Positions 1 through 7,817 of a DNA stretch of 14,703 nt are shown piece after piece (the stretch's first letter is position 1; the number at the start of each line of letters is the position of its first letter). Where the stretch lies: positions 1 to 14,703 of the forward strand of contig JADLHH010000116.1 of assembly GCA_020848855.1 (NCBI GenBank), given 5' to 3'. The notes under the pieces were generated by a model, which saw only the letters and a program-made list of their open reading frames with translations, did not search any database and was not told the DNA's origin. A program made the translations under genes and the position numbers. Source of the stretch: Anaerolineae bacterium (GTDB taxonomy: Bacteria; Chloroflexota; Anaerolineae; Aggregatilineales; Phototrophicaceae).

Positions 1-191
1 ACGTGTTCCGGCGCTCGGAGTATCTGGCGGAGGTGGTCGACGAGGCGATCACCGTCGGCGCGAAAGTCGTCTGGGCGCAGCTAGGCGTCTCCGATCCTGC
101 TGCTGCGCAGGCGGGCGAGGACGCCGGTGTCGCCGTGATCATGGACAACTGCATCAAGGTGAGCTATCTGCGCACCCAGCCGCGCGGGTGA
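1..191 (+). CDS. CoA-binding domain protein (YccU-type), 3' part only
   Basis: This is the C-terminal ~62 residues of a small Rossmann-like CoA-binding protein; the gene runs in from outside the window, and the frame is open from base 3 to the TGA at 189-191. Family signatures are visible: VFRRSEYLAEVVDEAI matches the helix after the central strand, then VVWAQLGVSDPAAAQ and the closing VIMDNCIKV block (compare VMDRCI in relatives). Proteins of this family are usually about 140 residues, so roughly half is missing. They are cytosolic and bind CoA or an acyl-CoA; a precise cellular role is not established. The gene converges on the glycosyltransferase operon on the other strand, with 45 bases between stop codons that contain a palindrome. 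The family call is confident; the function is not known. Confidence 0.85.
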   Translation, partial: VFRRSEYLAEVVDEAITVGAKVVWAQLGVSDPAAAQAGEDAGVAVIMDNCIKVSYLRTQPRG

Positions 192-212
192 GACTGTCCG
201 CAAATGCGTGCT

Positions 213-240
213 GTAGGGGCGCAGCGCGCTGCGCCTCTAC
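213..240. terminator. 28-bp near-perfect palindrome between convergent genes (candidate bidirectional terminator or dispersed repeat)
   Basis: The left arm GTAGGGGCGCAGC (213-225) pairs with GCTGCGCCTCTAC (228-240) around a 2-base centre; the only imperfection is a G-T pair at 217/236. It lies between the stop of the CoA-binding gene (191) and the stop of the glycosyltransferase on the other strand (237-239), which it overlaps. It is well placed to end transcripts from both sides. There is no T-run on either side, so it is not a classic intrinsic terminator. Its AGGGGC core resembles the palindrome at 10831-10862, so it may also be a copy of a dispersed palindromic repeat. Confidence 0.55.
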
Positions 241-1643
241 GGTTCACGTCCCACCAGCGCGCGCTTTTCGGCGTCGGTCATCAGCGGGTTTCGCAGGAGC
301 GCCGTCTTGTACTCGACGGCGTGAAAGAGCACGGGCGCGGCGAGCAGCAGCGTCACGATGATCAGCACGATGCGGGCGGGCGGACGCCACGCCGGGTCGA
401 GCCAGACCCACAGCCGCGCCAGCAGGTCGGCTGCCAGCACGCACAGCGGCGGCAGGAACAGCAGCACGAAGCGCGGGTCGTACGAGACGAACAGCCACCA
501 CGCCGCCATGAATGGCAGCGTCCACAGCACGAGCAGCAGGATGCCCGGCTCGCGCCGCCGCGCTGCCGGCAGCGCCGCCAGCACGCCCGCGACGATCAAC
601 CAGCCGGGCACACCGAAATTCTCCGGGTGGGTGACGAATACCAGCGCGTTTTCCAGCGTGCGCTGCGCCTGATCCGTCCAGGCGGTATCCGGCATGATGA
701 AGCCCGCGCCAACCAGATTGCGCGCGTACCAGGGGGCAGCGATCACGGCGCAGGCGATCAGGCTGAGCGCCGTCTGCCGCCAACCAATACGCCGGTTGAG
801 CCAGCACCACGCCAGCCACAGCCCCAGCGCCCCGACGCCGATCAGCGCGGCGTTCTTCGTCCACGCCGCCAGCCCTACCAGAACGCCCGCCAGCAGCGCG
901 TCGAGCGCCCGTTGTGATTCGTACAGCCGCAGCGCGAACACCGCCGCCAGCGTATAGAAGAATGCCATCGGCAGGTCGACATAGCCTGAAGAAGCCCACC
1001 GGCTGAAGAACGGCGTCAGCGCCAGCGCCAGCGCCGCCAGCCAGCCGGTGCGGTCATTGCGCAACCGTTTGCCCAGCACATAAGCCGCCGGCAGGCAGGC
1101 GAGGCTGAGCAGCGTGGCGATGATCTTGGCGAGGTATTCGTTCTCCCAGCCGGAGGCGAAGTAGGCGTAGGCGTAGCTCAGCGGGACGAGTATCGGATAT
1201 GCCCGGTACAGGCTGTCCGCGCCGGTGAGCGGTACGAGCGCGCCAGTCCGATAGATTGTCTGGGCGGCGGGCTGGTAGATGCCGAGCGCGTCGTCGCGGT
1301 GGAAGGGCAGGTTCGCACTGTTGAACAGCACCGCCGCGCTGATCGCCAGCAGCGCTAGTAGCATGAAGCGCCGATCCCATGACTTTGGCAGGCGCGGGCG
1401 CGGCGGACGCACCCGCCACCAGCCCGGCAGCATCACGACAAAATAGGGCAGGGTGATGCCCGCGAATGTCAATGGAATGCCGAGCAGACTTTCCCAGACC
1501 ATGATCAGCGTGAGCGCGCCGATGCCCAGCGCCAGCCCCAGAAGGGTCGTCGTCCATGACTGCTCGCGCAGCAGCCGCGCCGACCATCCATACCCGGCGG
1601 CGAGCGTGAGTCCCACGACGACCCAGGCGATGATGTCGTTCAT
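237..1643 (-). CDS. GT39/PMT_2-type membrane glycosyltransferase (GT-A of the operon)
   Basis: A 468-residue polytopic membrane protein with about ten or more hydrophobic segments. Such enzymes take a sugar from a polyprenyl-phosphate carrier on the outer face of the membrane and pass it to a protein, lipid or glycan. The large first extracytoplasmic loop (about residues 110-165) holds an acidic pair, D117-D118 (context LPFHRDDALGIYQ), at the place where the family normally has Asp-Glu, followed by GYVDLPMAFFYTLAAV. Two hydrophobic segments precede this loop, so the N-terminus is longer than in its operon partner. The ATG at 1643 overlaps the upstream TGA by four bases (ATGA), which implies translational coupling. 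It is the last gene of the operon and ends in the palindrome at 213-240. Fold confident; substrate unknown. Confidence 0.8.
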   Translation of the reverse strand: MNDIIAWVVVGLTLAAGYGWSARLLREQSWTTTLLGLALGIGALTLIMVWESLLGIPLTFAGITLPYFVVMLPGWWRVRPPRPRLPKSWDRRFMLLALLAISAAVLFNSANLPFHRDDALGIYQPAAQTIYRTGALVPLTGADSLYRAYPILVPLSYAYAYFASGWENEYLAKIIATLLSLACLPAAYVLGKRLRNDRTGWLAALALALTPFFSRWASSGYVDLPMAFFYTLAAVFALRLYESQRALDALLAGVLVGLAAWTKNAALIGVGALGLWLAWCWLNRRIGWRQTALSLIACAVIAAPWYARNLVGAGFIMPDTAWTDQAQRTLENALVFVTHPENFGVPGWLIVAGVLAALPAARRREPGILLLVLWTLPFMAAWWLFVSYDPRFVLLFLPPLCVLAADLLARLWVWLDPAWRPPARIVLIIVTLLLAAPVLFHAVEYKTALLRNPLMTDAEKRALVGREP

Positions 1644-3046
1644 GGTGCGAGGTCGTAGATCGACAGGCGCGGACGCTCGGCTTCAATCACATTCACCAGC
1701 GTGCCGGGGGAATTCTGCGGTGCATAAGCGAGCGTTTCGAGGACGGCGTACGTCCCGTCGGCGCGGCTCGCCGCCAGCAAATCGCTGAGTGCGGGCACGT
1801 CCTCGCCGTTTGGACTGACGCGCGGACATTCGACCGGGAACGGCGCCATGTCGCGCAGGCTGAGGCAGTTGGCGAGAATTCCGATGACGCGCTTCGGGTG
1901 ATGCGTTTCCAGCGCCGCGATAACCTGCGCCAACCCGAAGCCGGCTGATTCGCTTGTAATATACTCAGCGCGGTCGCTGGCGGGCAGCGCCAGGCGAGCG
2001 GGATCGGTCGCTTCGGTGAGGGCGAATGGCAGCCATAATGCCGCGCCCCAGACCGTCACAGCAGCGATGACTGGCGCGCGCAGCGGGCGTCGCCATTCGA
2101 TCAGCCTGCCTAACGCGACTCCCGCTCCCAGCAGCAGCAGAGTCATCGGCGCGATCAAGTGGCGCGAATCCTGGCGCGGACTGAGCCATAACACCAGCAG
2201 CGGCAGGATCAGGCACAGCGGGAGGAAAAAGCGGCGGCGAATCACCACCACGAAAGCAGCCGCCGCCAGCAGGATCGCCGCCGGAAGCCCGAAGTAGCCG
2301 ATCAGGATGTGAACCGTCTCGACGATATTGCCCGGCACAACCTGAGTCAGAGGCTCGGTGCGCGCTTCCTGTACGTAGAACAGTGGGTTATAGCCTCGCC
2401 AGAACAGGATACCAAGATACGCGCCGGTCAGCAGCCCGCCAACTCCCAGCGCCGCAACCCCCCAGCGGATTCCGACGCGGCTGCGGCGCAGCGCCAGCAC
2501 CGCGATCACTGGGATGACGAAATAGGGCAGGGCGGAGATTTTCGCGCCGACCGCCGCAAACAGGGCGATCCCGCACAGCGCCGCGTCCGTGAGGCTCGTC
2601 CGATGTTTCAGCCGGGCAGCGAAGTAGATCGCCAGCACGACGGCGGACGCCGAAATCGGGTCGGCGAGCGCCAGCCGCTCGAAGAAATGATGATACGGGC
2701 TGAAGACGATCAACAGCCCGGCGAGCAGCCCGCCCCAACGATTTGACAGCAGCCGCGCCGTCTCGATCGCGGCGGCGAAGCCCGGCAGCAGCACGATCAG
2801 GTTGGCGGCGCGCGCCATCCACAACGGCGCGTTGACCGGGGCGCCGAATAAGACATACAGCCAGATGACGAACTGGCGTCCTTCCTCGGAGCGCGCCAGC
2901 GGTCCGCTTTCGAGGACGAGGCGACCGAAGTTGACGTGAAAAGCTTCGTCGACGAAGGGTGGAAAAGCATCGAGCGCGGCGATTCGTGCCGCGAAGTAGC
3001 CCAGCAGCAGAACTACCGAAAGCAGCACAGCCGCGCGACTGCTCAA
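1640..3046 (-). CDS. GT39/PMT_2-type membrane glycosyltransferase (GT-B of the operon)
   Basis: A 468-residue polytopic membrane protein of the GT39/PMT_2 type. One N-terminal membrane segment (residues 5-25) is followed by the hallmark acidic pair D33-E34 in FPPFVDEAFH, the proposed catalytic and metal site in the first outer loop. FERLALADPISASAVVLAIYF matches the conserved second-loop and helix region. About ten membrane segments follow, and the last ~120 residues (from about 350) are soluble, with the SAGFGLAQVIAALE motif seen in many such enzymes. The start is TTG at 3046: GGAG (3055-3058) lies 8 bases upstream and no better start exists, since the upstream gene's TGA is two codons before, in the same frame. 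It overlaps GT-A by 4 bases. Donor and acceptor cannot be told from the sequence. Confidence 0.82.
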   Translation of the reverse strand: MSSRAAVLLSVVLLLGYFAARIAALDAFPPFVDEAFHVNFGRLVLESGPLARSEEGRQFVIWLYVLFGAPVNAPLWMARAANLIVLLPGFAAAIETARLLSNRWGGLLAGLLIVFSPYHHFFERLALADPISASAVVLAIYFAARLKHRTSLTDAALCGIALFAAVGAKISALPYFVIPVIAVLALRRSRVGIRWGVAALGVGGLLTGAYLGILFWRGYNPLFYVQEARTEPLTQVVPGNIVETVHILIGYFGLPAAILLAAAAFVVVIRRRFFLPLCLILPLLVLWLSPRQDSRHLIAPMTLLLLGAGVALGRLIEWRRPLRAPVIAAVTVWGAALWLPFALTEATDPARLALPASDRAEYITSESAGFGLAQVIAALETHHPKRVIGILANCLSLRDMAPFPVECPRVSPNGEDVPALSDLLAASRADGTYAVLETLAYAPQNSPGTLVNVIEAERPRLSIYDLAP

Positions 3047-3049
3047 GCG

Positions 3050-4039
3050 TCAGGCTCCGACTGCGTGCAAGAGCGGCTGTCCGGTGATCCCGGCGATCAG
3101 GTTGTCGATGGCGATCTGTGCCATCCTGCCGCGCGTGCCTATGGTAGCGCTGCCGACGTGCGGCACGACCAGTGCGTTGGGCAGCGCGAGGATCGGGTCA
3201 TCGGCGGGCAGCGGCTCCGGGTCGGTCACGTCGAGCGCCGCTCCGGCGATCACGCCGCTGATCAGCGCTTCGTACAGCGCCGTCTGATCCACGACCGGAC
3301 CGCGCGTGGTGTTGATCAGGATCGCGCTCGGCTTCATCTGCGCCAGTGTCTCGCGGTTGATCAGGTGGCGGGTTTCCGGCGTGAGTGGGCAGTGGAGCGA
3401 GACGAAATCGGACTGGCTGAGCAGCTCTTCAAGGCTGACGCGCTGCGCGCCTGCCTGCGCCGCCGCTTCGTCGGACAGGTGGCGACCGTAGGCGAGGATG
3501 CGCATGTCGAAGCCTGCCGCGCGCTGAGCAACTGCCGTCCCGATACGCCCCAAGCCGACGATGCCGAGCGTCGCGCCGGTCACGTCATGACCGAGCAGCG
3601 TCGTCGGGTGCCAGGTGATCCATTTGCCGTCCTGAATATAGCGTGCGCCTTCCTGCAGCCGCCGCGCCGCCGCCAGCAGCAGGGCGAAGGCGAGGTCGGC
3701 AGTGGTTTCCGTCAGGACGCCGGGCGTGTTGCCGACGACGATCCCGCGCTGCCTGGCAGCATTTACGTCGATGTTGTCGTAGCCGACCGCCATCTGGCTG
3801 ATGACCTTGAGGCTCGAGCCGGCGGCGTCCATCAGCGCGCTGTCGATGCGGTCGGTGAGCATAGACAGGATGCCGTCGACGGCGCGCACGCGCTCGCGCA
3901 GCACGTCGTAGGGCAGCGTCATTTCATCCTGCCAGATGTCGGCGTCGCAGACGGCTTGCAGTCGCTCCAAGCCGGGGATGATTCGGGTGACAAAGACTTT
4001 CCGCGTGATGATGGTCTCTCCTTCAGCATCGCTGCGCAT
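3050..4039 (-). CDS. D-2-hydroxyacid dehydrogenase, glyoxylate/hydroxypyruvate reductase-like
   Basis: A cytosolic NAD(P)H-dependent enzyme of the D-isomer-specific 2-hydroxyacid dehydrogenase family, 329 residues from the ATG at 4039 (family about 320). It probably reduces glyoxylate or hydroxypyruvate to glycolate or D-glycerate. Visible: substrate loop [11 protein letters not shown] (81-91), Rossmann GLGRIG (162-167), an Arg at 186 in AYGRH that suggests NADPH preference as in GRHPR relatives, and the catalytic triad R246 (NTTRGP), E275 (DPEPLP) and H294 (PHVGSAT). The GSAT block after His is typical of the glyoxylate reductase branch. The start is uncertain: a strong AAGGAG (4018-4023) sits inside the reading frame, 12 codons before the conserved VFVTR, with only ATC codons at the right distance. 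It heads the operon with two glycosyltransferases, with no obvious pathway link. Confidence 0.88.
   Translation of the reverse strand: MRSDAEGETIITRKVFVTRIIPGLERLQAVCDADIWQDEMTLPYDVLRERVRAVDGILSMLTDRIDSALMDAAGSSLKVISQMAVGYDNIDVNAARQRGIVVGNTPGVLTETTADLAFALLLAAARRLQEGARYIQDGKWITWHPTTLLGHDVTGATLGIVGLGRIGTAVAQRAAGFDMRILAYGRHLSDEAAAQAGAQRVSLEELLSQSDFVSLHCPLTPETRHLINRETLAQMKPSAILINTTRGPVVDQTALYEALISGVIAGAALDVTDPEPLPADDPILALPNALVVPHVGSATIGTRGRMAQIAIDNLIAGITGQPLLHAVGA
3055..3058 (-). promoter_or_regulatory. Shine-Dalgarno for GT-B deciding a TTG start
   Basis: GGAG on the minus strand, 8 bases before the TTG at 3046, inside the last codons of the dehydrogenase gene. It supports the TTG because no ATG or GTG is available between the upstream stop and the first membrane segment. 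Confidence 0.5.
4018..4023 (-). promoter_or_regulatory. Strong Shine-Dalgarno inside the annotated 5' end of the dehydrogenase
   Basis: AAGGAG on the minus strand, inside a GAAGGAGAG run at 4016-4024. Codons at the usual distance in the dehydrogenase frame are ATC (4010-4012) and ATC (4007-4009), just ahead of the conserved ITRKVFVTR start seen in relatives. This suggests that translation may begin here at a non-standard codon rather than at the ATG at 4039. Confidence 0.4.
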
Positions 4040-4050
4040 TGGTCTATAAT
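4022..4050 (+). promoter_or_regulatory. Candidate promoter for the third glycosyltransferase (perfect TATAAT)
   Basis: A perfect -10 box TATAAT at 4045-4050, with a weak -35 TTCAGC at 4022-4027 and 17-base spacing. Transcription would begin near 4057, leaving a ~30-base leader that contains AAGG (4073-4076) ahead of the ATG at 4087. A perfect hexamer is notable in such GC-rich DNA and lies exactly in the divergent intergenic region. Confidence 0.5.
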
Positions 4051-4074
4051 TACCCATGTTCGCCGGAATCACAA
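4046..4074 (-). promoter_or_regulatory. Candidate divergent promoter for the dehydrogenase-glycosyltransferase operon
   Basis: On the minus strand, TTGTGA (4074-4069) is followed after 17 bases by AATTAT (4051-4046), each matching 4 of 6 consensus positions. Its -10 box overlaps the TATAAT of the opposite promoter. The predicted start point (about 4039) would give either a leaderless ATG or a short leader to the downstream AAGGAG. Inference from pattern only. Confidence 0.3.
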
Positions 4075-4086
4075 GGTTCTCGCCCG

Positions 4087-5886
4087 ATGCGCTCGCGTTC
4101 ATGGTGGCTGGTCGTTCCCGTCCTGTTGCTCGTTGCGACATTTCTGCTGGTCGACGGATGGCTGCTCCAGATGCACCCGGACGAAGAGCTGTCGTATCGC
4201 TCGACCAACGGCGACCTCGCCTACACGCTCGACTACCAGATGAGCATGAAGGACAATCAGGCTCCGCTGTGGTTCGTCACCTTCTGGGTGTGGCGGCAGA
4301 TGGTCGGCGACGCCGAATACACCAGCCGCGTGCTGGGCGTGCTGACGATCCTGCCCACGCTGGCGCTTGCCTACCGCTTGGGTCGGAGATGGTTTCGCTC
4401 AATGTGGGCGGGGCTGCTCGCGCCGCTGCTGCTCATTGGCAACGGCTTATTCTTCAATTACGCCCTCGACATCCGACCTTACCCCATGGTGATGCTGAGC
4501 GCGACGCTGTCGATGTGGGCGTACACCCTGTGGCTGGATCGACGCACGACTCGTCGCGCCGTGCTGTACGGCGTCACGATTGCGCTGATTCTCTACGTCC
4601 ACTATCTGCTGATCTTTCAGGTCGTCGTGCAGGTGATCTATTTCATGCTGTCGGAGCGGCTGCGCTGGCGCGGTATCAGGCTGGGCGTGCTGGCGGGCGC
4701 GGTCGGCGTGGGGTTGTGGCTGCCCTGGCTGCCAACGTTCATCAATCAGGTCGCCGGGCTGCGCAACATCGAACTGGAATCGGGCACGGGGCGCGGCATC
4801 GCCGGGATCGGCGTCAGCACCCAGGCGACGACGCTGCCGACCATCCAGACTTTGCTGAATCTGGCGACCAATAATCTGGTCTGGCTGTACGGCGGCGTGC
4901 TGATCGTCGGCGCGATCCTGCTGTGGCGCAGCCGACGCTACTGGCTGGCGCTGGCGTGGGCGATGGGCGCGCCCGCGCTCTACCTGCTGGCGAATCTGAT
5001 GGCGGCGGTTTACGCGCCGCGCTTCGTCTCGCACCTGATGATTGGGCTGGTATTGGCTCTGGCGGCGGTGCTTGTCCGACTGCCGCGTGCGGTTCGAATA
5101 CTGGGCGCGGCGGTGTTGGTCGGCGCGAACCTGCTAACGCTGCCCGACGCCATCCCGGTGCGCGTCCCGTACCGCGATGTCTATCGCCAGGTTTCGGCGG
5201 CGGGGCAAGCCGGTGACGCGGTTCTCAACACGCCAGCCAACCGGTACGACGGTTTTCTCGGCTGGCAGCAGGCGCATTATCTGGCTCCGGCGCTGCTGAT
5301 CGGCATCACGACCGACGTGGAACAGGCGCAGGCGGCGCGGCGAGTCTGGTTCATGACTGGCGATTGGTTCAACCCGGCGGTGCGGGTGCAGTTCGCGCAG
5401 CTAGAGCCGACCCACCCGGTGCAGCAGGTGATCGGGCAGTGTCCAGAGCGCGGTTGGTGCTATCTGGCGCAGTTGATGGAAGCGCCGCCTCTTGCGAATC
5501 CGCAGCGCTTTGGCACAGACATGGATTTCTGGGGCGTCGATGTAGACGAAGTGACACACGACGGCATCACGACGCGGCTGTGGTGGCGCGTCGAAACCGC
5601 GCTGCCGCTCGATTACTCGATCAGCCTGCGGCTGGTGGACGGGGCAGGGACGGTCGTCGCGCAGAATGACGGACCGATCCACCACTATGGTGCAGAAGTT
5701 GTCCAGACTTCGCAGCTAGAGCCGGGCAAAATCTACATCGACTGGCGAACGCTGGAAATTCCGGCGCGCCTGCCCGAAGCCTCCTACACGCTGCAACTGG
5801 TCGTGTACCAATCATGGGATGGTGCGCGCCTGCTGCTGCCCGACGGCTCGGACGCGCTAACGCTTGAGACGCTAACGATATCTTAA
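4087..5886 (+). CDS. GT39/PMT_2-type membrane glycosyltransferase with C-terminal beta domain (GT-C)
   Basis: A 599-residue membrane glycosyltransferase of the polyprenyl-phosphate-sugar-dependent GT39 type. An N-terminal membrane segment (residues 6-27) leads to the acidic pair D32-E33 in MHPDEELS and then [10 protein letters not shown], equivalent to the family HPPLY-like motif. About ten membrane segments extend to roughly residue 345. A soluble extracytoplasmic region follows; its last part (about 474-599) starts at [10 protein letters not shown], reads as alternating strands, and resembles the C-terminus of the gene at 11859-13745. The ATG at 4087 is chosen because the upstream TTG (4039) would lie over the -10 box; AAGG is 10 bases before it. 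It is divergent from the dehydrogenase operon and appears to be a single-gene unit. Acceptor unknown. Confidence 0.82.
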   Translation: MRSRSWWLVVPVLLLVATFLLVDGWLLQMHPDEELSYRSTNGDLAYTLDYQMSMKDNQAPLWFVTFWVWRQMVGDAEYTSRVLGVLTILPTLALAYRLGRRWFRSMWAGLLAPLLLIGNGLFFNYALDIRPYPMVMLSATLSMWAYTLWLDRRTTRRAVLYGVTIALILYVHYLLIFQVVVQVIYFMLSERLRWRGIRLGVLAGAVGVGLWLPWLPTFINQVAGLRNIELESGTGRGIAGIGVSTQATTLPTIQTLLNLATNNLVWLYGGVLIVGAILLWRSRRYWLALAWAMGAPALYLLANLMAAVYAPRFVSHLMIGLVLALAAVLVRLPRAVRILGAAVLVGANLLTLPDAIPVRVPYRDVYRQVSAAGQAGDAVLNTPANRYDGFLGWQQAHYLAPALLIGITTDVEQAQAARRVWFMTGDWFNPAVRVQFAQLEPTHPVQQVIGQCPERGWCYLAQLMEAPPLANPQRFGTDMDFWGVDVDEVTHDGITTRLWWRVETALPLDYSISLRLVDGAGTVVAQNDGPIHHYGAEVVQTSQLEPGKIYIDWRTLEIPARLPEASYTLQLVVYQSWDGARLLLPDGSDALTLETLTIS

Positions 5887-5938
5887 TGCGGAATATGCAG
5901 GTTTCCTGAACATCACCCTGTATTGGCTTTATTTGGTC

Positions 5939-5947
5939 TGGTACGAT
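5939..5947 (+). promoter_or_regulatory. Candidate extended -10 promoter for the ABC exporter pair
   Basis: TGGTACGAT fits the extended -10 pattern (TG, one base, then TACGAT, 4 of 6 matches). No good -35 is present. It lies in the 102-base gap between GT-C and the first ABC gene and would give a leader of about 35 bases with AGGGA (5979-5983) before the ATG at 5989. A second TACGAT occurs at 5954-5959. Weak evidence. Confidence 0.25.
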
Positions 5948-5988
5948 GTGCATTACGATAAACGTGTTTTGCCACCGCAGGGATATGA

Positions 5989-7800
5989 ATGGCTTCCGAA
6001 TTTAGCGCGCGACGGTCGTTTAAGACTGACCACCGCAGCCCGATCCGCTTCGTCCTGTCCCATATTCGTCGTCATTGGGTATTCGGCGTCACCATGATCG
6101 TCGGAGCGTTCAGCAACGCTTCGCTGGCAATGGTCGTACCGTATTACGTGGGCGAGGCGTTCAACGCCATCACGCAGGGTGCAGGACTGGAAGCGGTCGC
6201 CAATGCCTCAATGGCGATCATCGGGTCGCAAATCCTGCGCGGCATTCTCCAGCTTATGCGCAACTTCTCGGCGGAAATATTCGCGCAGCGCATCGAACGC
6301 GACGTGCGCGACGAGCTGTACGCCAGCCTGCTGGGCAAGAGCATGTCGTTCCACGACCTGCAGCCGGTCGGGGAGATCATGGCGCGCGTCACCAACGACG
6401 TGCGCGAGATGAACTTCATGATGAACCCCGGTATGAACCTGCTGATCGGTTCGGGCATGTTCCTGATCACCCCCATCATCGCCGCGCTGAGCATGTATGC
6501 GCCGCTCGCGATTTCGCCGGTGGTCTTCTTTATCTGCTACCTGCTGGTGCAGACGGGCTATGTCCGCCGCCTGAACCCGGTCGCCCAGAATGTACGCGCC
6601 AGCTTTGGGCGCATGAACGCCAGCGTTGCCGAAACGCTCGACGGCTTGCAGGTCGTCAAGGGGGCAGCGCAGGAAGGGCACGAGCGGACTCGCTTCGCCC
6701 GGCTGGTCGATGAAGTCCGCGATTACAACGTGCAGCAGGGGGATATCGAATCCCGCTATCAACCAATTCTGCTGCTCGGTTTGGTGACGTTCGCCGGCTT
6801 TCTGCACAGCATCTACCTGTACACCGGCGGCTTGATCTCTATCGGCACAGTCATCGCTTATGTGGGGCAGTTGGCGATGCTCGGCTTCCCGGTGTTCTCG
6901 TCGCTGTTCTCGTATTCGCAGTTCGCCAGCGGTCTGGCGAGCGCCCGGCGCATCCTCGACATCATCATCACCGAGACGGCGCTCGACCAGAACGCGCAGG
7001 GCTATTCCGCGCTGATCAAGGGCGAGATCGCCTTCGAGCACGTCAGCTTCGGCTACGCGACCGGCTACACGCAGGTGCTGCACGACATCTCGTTCAGCGT
7101 CGAGGCAGGCGCGACCGTCGCCATCGTTGGGCAGACCGGCTCCGGCAAGTCCACGCTCACCAAGCTGATCAACCGCACCTACGACGTGGACGAAGGGCGA
7201 GTGCTGGTCGGCGGCGTGGACGTGCGCGACTGGAATCTGGCGAAGCTGCGCTCGCAGATCAGCATCATCGAGCAGGACATCTTCCTGTTCAGCCGGACGA
7301 TTGCCGACAACATCCGTTTTGGCAAGCCGGAAGCGACACAGGAAGAAGTCGAGGAAGCGGCGAAAAAGGCGCAAGCGCACGAGTTCATTCTCAGTTTTCC
7401 CGAAGGCTACCAGACGGTCGTCGGGCAGCGCGGTGTCACGCTGAGCGGCGGGCAGCGGCAGCGGCTGGCGCTGGCGCGCGCCTTCGTCACTAACCCGCCC
7501 ATTCTGATTCTGGACGACAGCACCAGCGCCATCGACAGCGCGACCGAGGACAAAATTCAGCAGGCGATCTGGGCGGCGGCGAAGGGGCGTACCACGCTGC
7601 TGATCACCCACCGCCTGTCGCAGATTCGCTGGGCAAGTCACATCATTGTCGTGCGCAAGGGGCAGGTCGTGGCGCAGGGCAAGCACGAAGACCTGCTGCA
7701 AACGTCGGAAGCCTACCGCCGGATTTTCGCGCGTTACGAAGCGCCGGACCGCAATGCCGTTTCGCCCGATTCGAAACAGGTGGAACTGAACGCGAAATGA
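5989..7800 (+). CDS. ABC exporter half-transporter, degenerate-site subunit (TM287/BmrC-like)
   Basis: A 603-residue fused membrane and ATPase half of a type IV (ABCB-like) exporter in the inner membrane. Six membrane helices fall in about residues 30-310, followed by the ATPase domain: Walker A GQTGSGKST (381-389), Q-loop IIEQDIF, signature LSGGQ (485-489), Walker B ILILDD (D509) and switch H541 in LITHRLS. The residue after the Walker B Asp is D510, not the catalytic Glu. This is the hallmark of the degenerate site in heterodimeric exporters such as TM287/288 and BmrCD, so this subunit is expected to pair with its downstream neighbour. The ATG has AGGGA five bases upstream; the gap to the next gene is 17 bases. 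Likely cargo is a drug or lipid-like compound; this is not resolvable from sequence. Confidence 0.92.
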   Translation: MASEFSARRSFKTDHRSPIRFVLSHIRRHWVFGVTMIVGAFSNASLAMVVPYYVGEAFNAITQGAGLEAVANASMAIIGSQILRGILQLMRNFSAEIFAQRIERDVRDELYASLLGKSMSFHDLQPVGEIMARVTNDVREMNFMMNPGMNLLIGSGMFLITPIIAALSMYAPLAISPVVFFICYLLVQTGYVRRLNPVAQNVRASFGRMNASVAETLDGLQVVKGAAQEGHERTRFARLVDEVRDYNVQQGDIESRYQPILLLGLVTFAGFLHSIYLYTGGLISIGTVIAYVGQLAMLGFPVFSSLFSYSQFASGLASARRILDIIITETALDQNAQGYSALIKGEIAFEHVSFGYATGYTQVLHDISFSVEAGATVAIVGQTGSGKSTLTKLINRTYDVDEGRVLVGGVDVRDWNLAKLRSQISIIEQDIFLFSRTIADNIRFGKPEATQEEVEEAAKKAQAHEFILSFPEGYQTVVGQRGVTLSGGQRQRLALARAFVTNPPILILDDSTSAIDSATEDKIQQAIWAAAKGRTTLLITHRLSQIRWASHIIVVRKGQVVAQGKHEDLLQTSEAYRRIFARYEAPDRNAVSPDSKQVELNAK

Positions 7801-7817
7801 TCGAGGGTTAAGAGCAC

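Noticed and set aside
237..3046. GT-A and GT-B as a recent tandem duplication because both are 468 residues
   Set aside because: They differ in N-terminal layout, acidic motif position (117-118 versus 33-34) and C-terminal region; the equal length appears to be coincidence.
4039..4086. Longer form of GT-C starting at TTG 4039
   Set aside because: It would begin upstream of and across the TATAAT box and adds 16 residues ahead of a normal membrane-segment start; the ATG at 4087 has an AAGG site.
2936..4243. 435-codon plus-strand ORF opposite the dehydrogenase
   Set aside because: It lies antisense to a gene with full catalytic motifs, is rich in Arg, Gln, His and Asp, has no recognisable domain, and ends in the wrong frame inside GT-C; a high-GC shadow frame.
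5954..5959. Second TACGAT as the -10 of the ABC promoter with TTGGTC at 5933-5938
   Set aside because: The spacing is 15 bases and both boxes are weak; the extended -10 at 5939-5947 is the better, though still weak, candidate.
6208..7701. 497-codon minus-strand ORF opposite the first ABC gene
   Set aside because: Same shadow composition, and exactly antisense to a conserved ATPase domain.
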